Assembly: GCA_963576725.1 (NCBI GenBank)
Contig: OY755251.1
Coordinates: 37,455,246-37,519,245 of the forward strand
DNA: 64,000 nt
Reading direction: 5' to 3'
From: Azorinus chamasolen
Lineage: Eukaryota > Mollusca > Bivalvia > Cardiida > Solecurtidae
Every line of letters begins with the position of its first letter. Within the stretch, counting starts at the first letter, position 1. The translations under genes and the position numbers were made by a program. The notes below the pieces were generated by a model. That model was not told the origin of the DNA and made no database searches. It was given only the letters and a program-made list of their open reading frames with translations. This document shows positions 1 to 7,956 of this stretch, piece by piece.

Positions 1-343
1 ATTGACCAAATATTTAGCTTGCTCAAAATCTGACCAATCAGATACTTAAGAATGAACTCAGACTCTGCCTCAGAAGTTTTATAACCTGATTTTCTTTGAC
101 AGACACCGGGGCTATGTTTGAAATTATGAATCAACAATTATACAAATATCTGTGTTCCATTTAAATTGTTTCAACCTAAAGTTCCGTGCAAATGTTATTT
201 TGAAAAAAGAAATCTATGTTTTACTTTTATGGGTTGTGTGCAGGTTTGAAATGAATTTGACGAGTAAGCTGAGAGGTCCTTGATCCGAATATTCCTTCAG
301 TGGGTCTCTTATCTCGGTCACCGCTATTTTCGTATGTCCTTAT
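1..343. other. no gene seen; AT-rich intergenic
   Basis: No exon, RNA gene or clear repeat boundary is visible. Bases 50-85 (AACTCAGACTCTGCCTCAG) loosely resemble the palindrome at 18038-18090 and the stretch near 59235, so this may be an old repeat remnant. Confidence 0.4.
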
Positions 344-575
344 TAACCCTTGCTCTCATAGCAACACCTTTTAATGGCCGGGGCTGTACAAACAGAGTAG
401 ACCCAGATCAAATGACTCATGCAAGAGCTGTCTAATCAGGGTCTGTTATATAGATCTGATTGTTTAGTTTCTTCCATGACTAAAATTTAATAATCCTGTT
501 TTATACACCATTATACAAATTCATCTAATCCAATATCCATACTGTCATTATTTCTAACATGAATATTCGTGTGTA
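344..575 (-). repeat. B-family TTAA-type MITE, degraded
   Basis: It opens with TTAACCCTTGCTCTCAT, has a decayed hairpin core (CAAACAGAGTAGACCCAGAT ... ATCAGGGTCTG), and ends in a copy of the ATTATTTCTAACATGAATATTC arm seen in better copies, here in reverse orientation. The right terminus is worn. Confidence 0.6.
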
Positions 576-1138
576 GTTATTCAAGTTTCATCAAAATCAC
601 AATAGGATGTTTACATGGTTTGCATATTTTCTACTCTGTATAAAATACATGCTTTTTTAAAAAAAATTCTCTGAAGTCGCTTTTTAATAATTTTCAGGTT
701 TTATTAATCATGGCATTATATCATAATTACGTGGGTTTTGAAAACCAATTGCCTATGGTGTAGATATATTACTGCCTCCTCATCAACACACCGTTATCTC
801 TTTCACTGCCGCGTGCAGTCGTCTGCAAACTTTGTCGTCTGCTCCTGTTTTCATCTTTCAAATGTCCTCCCATTTGTTCAAAAACATAATATGAGTGACA
901 AAAAGTTGGACTCCTGGTGAGGTGCCGAGTTAATCGAAGTCTTCTCCGGATCCAAGCGTTTTCAAAGGTGATCACAGAATTCGACATTGGCAGCAAAATA
1001 GTTCAGTCTATTTTTACATCATGATTGGTCGTATTAGTTTTATGACTGATTTATTATTTCTTATAAGTTTTATTTGTTTTTCTTCCGGCTGCATATTATT
1101 GGCATCTGCAGGCAAGACTACATACATTTTAAATTATG
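576..1138. other. no gene; contains a fragment of an F-type repeat
   Basis: Mostly AT-rich. Bases about 908-970 match the repeat at the right end of the window (GAGTTAATCG ... GGATCCAAG ... TTTTCAAA). This explains the short reading frame at 738-920. Confidence 0.5.
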
Positions 1139-1325
1139 TACAATAAAACCCCTTTAATGCGACCAGGTGGAGGCGGGGGCATGTGGTAGCTTAATGCAGG
1201 ATGAACGTTATGCAGAAAGCTCCTATAGGACCTTTCTGCATTACTTTCACCATACATTAAGCAGCCACCTGCTTATAACAACAACAATGTTTATTCATTA
1301 AGTGGTCGCATTAGAATGGTATCGA
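1139..1325. repeat. H1 hairpin MITE (pogo/Tigger-like ends)
   Basis: It runs from TACAATAAAACCCCTTTAATG to ATTAGAATGGTATCGATA, both worn versions of the TACAGTAAAACC end. The centre is a long imperfect palindrome around TGCAGAAAGCTCCTATAGGA with flanking arms GTGGTAGCTTAATGCAGG and ACATTAAGCAGCCACCTG. It has no coding capacity. Confidence 0.75.
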
Positions 1326-1510
1326 TAATACGCCATAACTGTTCCTAGCAAACAAATATGATTGGAAATGAACGCATGATAGTGTGGCATGGTAGAAACT
1401 TTAGAATCATATCTATATTATTCCATAAGTAAACAGAGCAGACCCTAGTCAGACAGCTCCCTTAATAGCTGTCTAATCTGGGTCTACACTGGTTACAGGT
1501 GTGTTAAATA
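1326..1510 (+). repeat. B-family fragment
   Basis: Carries the diagnostic core AAACAGAGCAGACCC ... ATCTGGGTCTACACTG preceded by AGAATCATATCTATATTATT. Both ends are worn. Confidence 0.55.
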
Positions 1511-1551
1511 GCGCGTGTATAAGATAAGAGGTTATCAGTATACAAGTTAAC

Positions 1552-1779
1552 TTAACACTTTCCTCCATTATTCATGTAAGAAATAATGACGTCATGAATA
1601 TTAGTTTGATTAATTTGTTATAATAGCACATGAACACGGGAAATTTTGGCAACGGCAGAAACTTTAGAATCATATCTATATTATATTATAAGCAAACAGA
1701 GCAGACCCTGATCAGTCTAATCTGGTTCTACTCTGTTTGCAAAGGCGTAGAAAGGCGTATTTATGAAGTAAAGGGTTAA
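1552..1779 (+). repeat. B-family TTAA-type MITE, full length
   Basis: Bounded by TTAACACTTTCCTCC and GTAAAGGGTTAA. The left part has the small palindromes TATTCATG and ATGACGTCATGAATATT. The core GCAAACAGAGCAGACCCTG ... TCTACTCTGTTTGC has lost most of its hairpin apex, an internal deletion. Confidence 0.8.
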
Positions 1780-2062
1780 GGAACGAACATTATAATCCAT
1801 GCATGGTAAAAGACTGTAAAATACTCCTGCACCCTCTGTATTGAAGCTGGGACAGTCGGATTGCGTCTACAAAAGCCAAAGCTTTAGTTACAACATATTC
1901 TTCACAGTCTAACTTCGTTAATCAGAATCTCCCTAATACGAATATCACTTATCAAAATTGTTAGTGAGGAGAATTGGGAACCTTTTAGCCAGATGGCTGC
2001 TAAATGGTCGATGAAGCTTTCTGTGTGATCCGCTACCCCTCTGCATTGAGATATCACCTGGC

Positions 2063-2320
2063 TTAACCCTTTCAGCGCCAAATTTCTAATTGTCGTCTGC
2101 AATCTAATTTTGATTAATCATTCGGTAAAAAAGGAAATGAGATAAATAAATGCAAATTTCAAAGGAATAAAGCATTATATAGAAATAGAGTTTGAGACAA
2201 AAAGTGAAGTCCCTGATCAGACACCGCCTTGAAAAGACGGCGTCTGAAAGGCGGCGTCTGATCTGGGACTGCACTATTTGTCGTGGTGCAGTTTTGCGAC
2301 ATTGGCGGTGAAAGGGTTAA
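2063..2320 (+). repeat. D-family TTAA-type MITE
   Basis: Starts TTAACCCTTTCAGCGCCAA and ends TTGGCGGTGAAAGGGTTAA. The hairpin centre is GACACCGCC ... GGCGGCGTCTGATC, flanked by AAAAAGTGAAGTCCCTGAT and ATCTGGGACTGCACTA. The TTAA flanks and CCCTTTC termini suggest piggyBac-type mobilisation. No transposase is encoded. Confidence 0.8.
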
Positions 2321-2918
2321 AGGCTGCTAATGGTACTTATTTCAGTTAAGAGATGTTGAATGTTCGTGTTTTTCGGATTAAAGAGATTCAGATTAGCAAG
2401 CTTGAGTGTTCGGGTTAGTGAGGTTAATTGTTGCCGCTAGTGAGGCTTTACTGTCCTTCAATCCTCAATGACTCCAATTACCATAAAATTAAATAATGAA
2501 CAACAATCATCACATGTAATTATCAACTGGCAGATATACACCCGTTTCATAAGGTGGAACTCAATTACTAATACGAAGCTTTAATGTTCTTAATAGGATG
2601 CTTAATGACTTTAAGCACTCTCAAAACGGAATGCTGTGTTAGAACACATATAAACAGAAATGAGATAATTGAGCTTGTATAATTCTGAATTCAAATTGAA
2701 GCATGGTAATTTACCTGTTATCTCTGCCAACAGACAGCTGCTGATAATATTACCCGGATATCGAATTTGAGAGTCAAACCTTTTGATTGCGGCTAAATAG
2801 GTTAGCTGCAATTTGCAGAGTAAACCAAAGTCACAGGACTCCTAGCTTAACCCTACGCTAAGGGGTCTGCACGGTATTCCAGCAAACATATTTATTTCAT
2901 ACTGAATGGACTCTACAG
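2321..2918. other. no gene seen
   Basis: AT-rich, with a slightly repetitive GTTAGTGAGGTTAAT stretch near 2415. I see no exon or bounded repeat. Confidence 0.4.
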
Positions 2919-3147
2919 TTAACCCTTTCCTCCAGAGGCTATTTTAGACCCAACCTTTTGAATGTATCTACCGAAAAGGAGCATTTACTAGAGAAAAGGA
3001 ATATGTTAGAATTGTGTAGTATTGAAACCATTGTGATAAATAGAGCATTTGCTCCTATGGAGCAAATGCTCTATTTATCACAATGGTTTCAAGAGGTGAC
3101 TATTACATGAGGTGTAGAAAGGCGTGTTTGATGGAGGAAAGGGTTAA
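2919..3147 (+). repeat. C-family TTAA-type MITE with perfect hairpin
   Basis: TTAACCCTTTCCTCC ... GGAGGAAAGGGTTAA. Bases 3024-3090 form a perfect palindrome: two 32-bp arms (GAAACCATTGTGATAAATAG... and its complement) separated by only 3 nt. The side arm has GACCCAACC and CCGAAAAGGAGCATTTAC, shared with other C copies. Confidence 0.85.
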
Positions 3148-3588
3148 CCATTGATGTCTCACTCAAAAATTCAACATTTAAAGGGTGATCACTACGACCG
3201 TTATAAGTATTTCCCTGCACAAATTGCATCGCAAAATGCATCTGTGAATCAGTAATAGTGATTTACATCGCCACAAATAAGTTCGCGTACTATAATAAAT
3301 TGTTATTATTGCGATATCACGAAAACATACGGAATTTGACTAAAACGCGAGCGAATAACATCGGCGACAGTGATACTTAACATCAAGCATTCGCAGATTC
3401 ATGTGTTTATTTTTAAGTTATTTTCACATCCTGCTACGTTTCAATAAACAAGTACAATTTGGCTCGATTTTGTAGTCTTGTAGAATGCGTTATTTAACTT
3501 TTAGCTTGTTTGGTGGCGATTACTTTTGCAAACACAGTGTGGATCCAGATGTGACGCCGTGTAACCCTTGTCACAATGGGGGGGGCAA
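3148..3588. other. no gene seen
   Basis: AT-rich unique-looking sequence. The short reading frame at 3485 runs into the H1-like end at 3589 and has no recognisable domain. Confidence 0.4.
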
Positions 3589-3895
3589 TACAGTGAACCC
3601 TCGTTATACCGACATTCGTTACAATGGCACCCTTGTTATACCGGTAGTATGCATTGAAACAAAATTACCGTTAAGTCTCTGAAAAAAAAACACTGAATAG
3701 ATAGGTGCAATACCAATAAGACAGGTGATCGCTGAATGCAGAACACAAGAAAGCTTTTTGCACATAGGGAGCTTTTTACACTACTTGTGTTCTGCATTAA
3801 GCGTTCACCTGTTGGTACTAGTTTAAAACTGGCCCTATGGTTCCTTTCATATTTAAAATCGTTATAACGGCAACCTTGTGAGTGTAAAATTGTGT
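3589..3895. repeat. H1-related element, diverged
   Basis: Begins TACAGTGAACCCTCGTTATA, and a second inner repeat CCCTTGTTATACCGG follows. Its centre is a long imperfect hairpin (ACAGGTGATCGCTGAATGCA ... TGCATTAAGCGTTCACCTGT) around GAGCTTTTT. The right end (CGTTATAACGGCAACCTTG) is worn. Confidence 0.6.
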
Positions 3896-3938
3896 AAAAA
3901 TAATTTGCTCAACAGGTTAAATGTTAAAGACACATTGT

Positions 3939-4127
3939 CTTAACCCTGGTTCCCTGTTCTGTGTTTATTCGAAATTCAATACCTACTGAATATCAATGGA
4001 CAAAATAAATATAATGAAATATGGAAGATGGACTATTGTAACCATTTTAAAACATTAGCTAATCAATATTCATGATGTGGTTTTTTTTTTTATTTCTTAC
4101 ATGAACATTCACGGAGTAAAGGGTTTA
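3939..4127 (-). repeat. B-family remnant
   Basis: TTAACCCTGGTTCCCTG, then the conserved arm ATACCTACTGAATATCAATG and ATATGGAAGATGGA, ending near ACGGAGTAAAGGGTTTAA. The hairpin core is missing. Confidence 0.55.
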
Positions 4128-4521
4128 ATAGTCTCTGCCAGGTGGCCTTTTGGCCACGCACTAGAAATAGTAAAACACAGATTCAGTTTTATGATTAGTA
4201 CTGGCTACATTTGCGATCGTATCACATTGGCTTTACCAGTCTCAAAAACAACTGATACGTTTTATGATAGCACGATGTACATATTCTTTTCCTGTAAACT
4301 ACTTTTTGCAAGACATGCTATCCACTGGTCTGTAGAGCTGAATAAATCAATTTGGCACCGTCATGATAACTAGACTGACATCTGAGTAAATAGTGTAGAC
4401 CCTGACCAAACTCCTCCTCCATTAGCAGTTTCATCTGGGTCTGCAGTAATTTGCTTTCCTGAGGTAATTAGGGTATGTAAGCTTATTGTACAAATGCTTA
4501 ACTGTAAACTGCTCCTTCACG
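4128..4521. other. no gene; worn B-like core near 4390-4450
   Basis: Contains GTAGACCCTGACCAAACTCC and CATCTGGGTCTGCAG, a decayed version of the B core. Nothing else was recognised. Confidence 0.4.
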
Positions 4522-4736
4522 AAGCTTATATCCCTTTCCTCCATGAATATTCATGTTAGAAATACTAATTGGATACAGCCTTGTAATGGCATGTAAACAC
4601 AGAGAGTAGAATCGTATCTACGGTATGTCACAAGCAAACATAGTAGACCCCGTTTAGACGGCTCTTATATGAGCCGTCTGATCTGGTCTACTCTGTTTGC
4701 AAAGGCGTAGAAAGGCGTAGTTATGAAGTAAAGGGT
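4522..4736 (+). repeat. B-family MITE
   Basis: CCCTTTCCTCCATGAATATTC at the left, core GCAAACATAGTAGACCCCG ... TCTACTCTGTTTGC with hairpin GACGGCTCTTATATGAGCCGTC, and right end GGCGTAGTTATGAAGTAAAG then GGTTA. Confidence 0.75.
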
Positions 4737-5056
4737 TATGCAAGACAAATGAAATGTTTCCTGGCTGATACACGAATACTTATTACTGGATATTTATAAC
4801 GGCAAATGGACACAGGACTGTTTGGCCATGACAGTAGCTGTAGAATCAGATCTATATAGCTATGTTGAACCGCAAATTTCACGCCACCCATATTTCACAC
4901 GTGTGCGGCCCCATATGAAAAATGGGTGGCGTGAAATTTGCGGTTCAACATAGCTAAACGAGCAGAATAGTCTGATTGCCGAGGCGCAAAGGTCGTTATC
5001 AGATAAAGGGTAAACATTTGACCTCTGCCCAGTTAGATATGGGTCTACTCTGTTTG
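4737..5056 (+). repeat. B-like remnant interrupted by a palindrome
   Basis: TTTGGCCATGACAGTAGCTG and AGAATCAGATCTATAT, typical of the B left arm, lie just left of the palindrome at 4857-4956. GCAGAATAGTCTGATTGCC and GATAAAGGGTAAAC lie to its right. The palindrome therefore seems to have entered or replaced the B core. Confidence 0.45.
4857..4956. repeat. 100-bp palindrome with perfect 35-bp arms
   Basis: The left arm 4857-4891 (TAGCTATGTTGAACCGCAAA...) is an exact reverse complement of 4922-4956. Allowing one mismatch extends the arms to about 41 bp. The loop includes ACACGTGTGCGGCC. No other copy is seen in the window. Confidence 0.85.
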
Positions 5057-5197
5057 AAAATGCGTCAAAACGTGATTCTATCAGGGATAGATATACTTTT
5101 ATAGATATTCACGACACAAACTGCAACAGACGGACGGATGGACGGACGGACAGACAAACTTAGAGTATATCAAATCGCACACCCCTCCGCAAACGCC
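5057..5197. repeat. 3' end of an element with a GGAC-type microsatellite
   Basis: GACGGACGGATGGACGGACG at about 5128-5150 follows TTCACGACACAAACTGCAAC. Similar (GGAC)n tails end the tandem-core elements at 23.0 and 48.9 kb, so this is probably the tail of a related element. Confidence 0.45.
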
Positions 5198-5446
5198 TTA
5201 ACCCTTTCCCTCATATAAACGTGTTTCCACGCATCTGCAAATAGAGTAGACCCAGATCAGACGGCTCCTATAGGAGCTTTCTGATCAGGGTATGCTCTAT
5301 TTGCTAATGCAATTTGAGAGATCTGTTTCTTTACTATCCAAAATGGCTACAATATCCCACCTTCCATATTTCATTATAACTATTTTGTCCAAGAATATTC
5401 AGCAGGTATTGAAATTTGAAATAAACATAGAACAGGGAAATATTAA
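5198..5446 (-). repeat. B-family TTAA-type MITE, full length
   Basis: TTAACCCTTTCCCTCATATA at the left and GAACAGGGAAATATTAA at the right. The hairpin core (AGACGGCTCCTATAGGAG) is next to the left end, so it is inverted relative to the copy at 1552. Confidence 0.8.
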
Positions 5447-6026
5447 GAAATAGGGGTATACAGCTTCATATCTGTTTATCTATGATGCATTAAGAATTTG
5501 GTTAATAGTGAGTTTTTTTCTGTATTCATTTGTGGTGATCTTTGCTTTTGCAATTGTGTTATCTCAATATTTCAACACATGCAGTTTTATCTAAACATAC
5601 GTTTCCGTTTCCTTGGATTCAAATTATTAATAGAAATTCTTCAAATAATGTTTATTTTATTGCCGATTTTAACTGTCTGCATATTTAGCAGCTTTGTTTT
5701 CAAAGAGATTTCACGTATGGCTCACACGTTGAAGGGTTTAACCACATTAGATTTTCTTTTGCAATTGGTAACTACGTGACTTAAGTGGTGTACACTTTAC
5801 CTTATGTTAGATCATTACCATTGAAAATTGATGATACGCCTTTGGCAATCATAGTAATTGCGTAATTAATGCTTACTAAGTGATACTGCAAAAGTTGCAT
5901 ATAATAAATAAAACAACGGTCGGAAACATATTCCATTTCAAACCCACATAAGATGCAATCGTTCAACTTCAAAACTTGATCAAATATTAATAATGTTTTT
6001 AATAATTAGTTGGCCCGTACTATGTT
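5447..6026. other. no gene seen; AT-rich
   Basis: The 93-codon frame at 5498 is a low-complexity hydrophobic translation of AT-rich DNA with no domain I recognise. Confidence 0.45.
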
Positions 6027-6250
6027 TTAACCCTTTCCTGTTCTGTTTATTCCAAAGATCAATACCTACTGAATATTCATGGACGAAATAGTTGTAATGA
6101 AATATGGAAGGTGGAACATTGTAGCCATTTTAGAAAGTTAAGAAACAGAGATTTCAAATTTCATTAGCAAACAGAGCAGACCCTAAAAGGAGCCATCTGA
6201 TCTCAAATTTCAAACTCGTGAAAACGCGTTTATATGAAGGAAAGGGTTAA
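6027..6250 (+). repeat. B-family TTAA-type MITE
   Basis: TTAACCCTTTCCTGTTCTG to AAGGAAAGGGTTAA. It contains ACCTACTGAATATTCATGG and GGAAGGTGGAACATTGTAGC. The hairpin is partly deleted (CAGACCCTAAAAGGAGCCA). Confidence 0.8.
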
Positions 6251-6271
6251 ATGCAATTTGTCTGTCATTTG

Positions 6272-6332
6272 TAAACAGTTTGTTGATAACAGTTGTTGAT
6301 AACAGTTTGTTGATAACTGTTTGTTGATAACG
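6272..6332. repeat. short tandem repeat GTTTGTTGATAACA
   Basis: Four imperfect copies of a TTTGTTGATAACAG-like unit. Low complexity. Confidence 0.6.
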
Positions 6333-6469
6333 TTCAAGATAACAGCTGGAATGTCTTGGTATTGAACAATAAACATTCAGTATGTGTATCGACTCTTTAA
6401 TAATAATTTTATCTTATATTAATTTGCTGCATTGTTCAGGTGCCATGGGAACAAAGGAAGTTTGGTACT

Positions 6470-6725
6470 GACAAACTGTAGACTCTGGTCTGTATTATTC
6501 CATAGACAAGCACATCTGAGTCTGATCATATAGCTCCTGTATGAGCTGTCTGATCTGGATCTACTCTGTTTACAAAGGCATATTTAACACATTCTCCATT
6601 AAGTTAGTTTTAGACCCAACCTCTTTGAATAAATCTACCGAGAAGGAGCATTTACTAGATTTTTTTTAGATTTGTGTAGTTTTGAAACCATTGTGATAAA
6701 TAGAGCATTTGCTCTTATTTGTCTT
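6470..6725. repeat. B and C family fragments in series
   Basis: GATCATATAGCTCCTGTATG ... GATCTACTCTGTTTAC (B core), followed at 6594 by TTAACACATTCTCCATTAAG and GACCCAACC ... CCATTGTGATAAATAGAG (C), truncated inside the C hairpin at about 6718. Confidence 0.55.
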
Positions 6726-6759
6726 TTGAATATCTTGTTTTGCACCTTCAGATGATGTC

Positions 6760-7745
6760 CAACAATACAAACAGACACGTCTCCGCGGCGTTATCAGTAG
6801 GACTGCCCTTCACGTTATTACAAATTAAATATAACCATACCATACAAACAGCCAGTTTGGATCCCAATTAAACACGGGACAGTGAATAATTTGCATCCAC
6901 CCTGACACAAAATGTAACAAACAACATTAATAAAACTGCTGATCCGAAATGAACATAAACCTACTTTAAATACATGTATGTATGTTAACAACTGACCCAT
7001 GTCTTAATATATTTAACTTATTTAACAATCTGTAAAAATGTAAATGTTCCATGATATTGAAGTTTTACATGTGACATTACTGTATATATGAATATATTTT
7101 GCCTTTGTATGCATATGTATATTCTTCCTCATGAATTCATGTAAAATCATGAACTGAGTGTAATAAAGGATATTTGATTTGATTTGATTTGAACAGACAC
7201 GTCCTCGTGGCGTTATCAACAATGATCGCACTTAACATAATTACCAATAGCATGTAACCATACCATACAAACAATCTCCATGGCGTCATCAGTCACGCTC
7301 TCCTTTAACGTAATTACCAATAAGATGTAACCATACCATTCAGACACGACTCCATAGCGTCATCAACAATGTTCACATTTCACACAATTACCAATTAAAT
7401 GTAACAATACAAACAGAAAGAAACTCAATGGTGTCATCAGTCATGGGCTCACATAATTTAAGTGCCAAGTGCAAGTTACAAAATAAAGAGACGCTACTCC
7501 ATGGCGTTATAAGCCATGGTCTCCAATAACGTAATTGCCAATAATAAGTTACAATGCAAACATACGCCACTCTATGGCGTCGCCAGTCATGGTCTTCCAT
7601 AACCTAATTGCCAGTAATAAGTTACAATGCAAAACGCAACTCTATGCCACCATCAGTCATGGTCTTCCATAACTTAATAGGCAATTACAAATTACCATAC
7701 AAACAGAAAGCGACTCCATGGCTTCAACGGCCATGGTTTCACATA
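6760..7745. repeat. diverged ~85-90-bp tandem repeat upstream of ELC exon 2
   Basis: Recurring words are CCATACCATACAAACA, CTCCATGGCGTCATCAGTCA and TAATTACCAATAA. The array runs up to about 60 bp before the ELC exon at 7810 and is interrupted by foreign sequence at 6851-7192. Confidence 0.65.
6851..7192 (+). mobile_element. probable 3' end of a non-LTR retroelement
   Basis: Interrupts the tandem array and ends with GTGTAATAAAGGATATTTG followed by three more copies of ATTTG. An AATAAA signal plus a short repeated tail is typical of LINE or SINE 3' ends. Possible duplication AACAG on both sides. No coding sequence remains. Confidence 0.45.
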
Positions 7746-7809
7746 AACTATTTGCCAATTACATGATCCTGTTTTCTAATATATTGACTCTTGCTTTGGT
7801 TCATTTCAG

Positions 7810-7956
7810 ACGTCCGAGAGGTGTTCGATCTGTTCGACTTCTGGGACGGCCGTGACGGTTTGATTGGGGCAGAAAAAGTCGGCGATCTCCTTAGATGTCT
7901 CGGTTTGAACCCCACACTCAGCCTCGTGAAGAAGCTTGGGGGCACAGAGAAACCGG
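7810..7956 (+). CDS. ELC exon 2: EF-hand I
   Basis: 147 nt. Starts after TTCATTTCAG with the last two bases of a split codon and ends CCG G before GTAGGT. It encodes EF-hand I, with loop DFWDGRDGLIGA. The acidic positions that bind the triggering Ca2+ in scallop ELC (D-x-x-D-G-x-D) are kept. It then encodes the linker NPTLSLVKKLGGTEKP, which also resembles insect ELC at NPTL. Confidence 0.93.

Noticed and set aside
738..920. Possible ELC exon 1 (short ATG frame with MSDKKLDS and a GTGAGG donor-like sequence)
   Set aside because: Joining to exon 2 would put a stop at the junction (TG+A), and the stretch matches the F-type repeat found at 21.0 kb and 63.6-64.0 kb.
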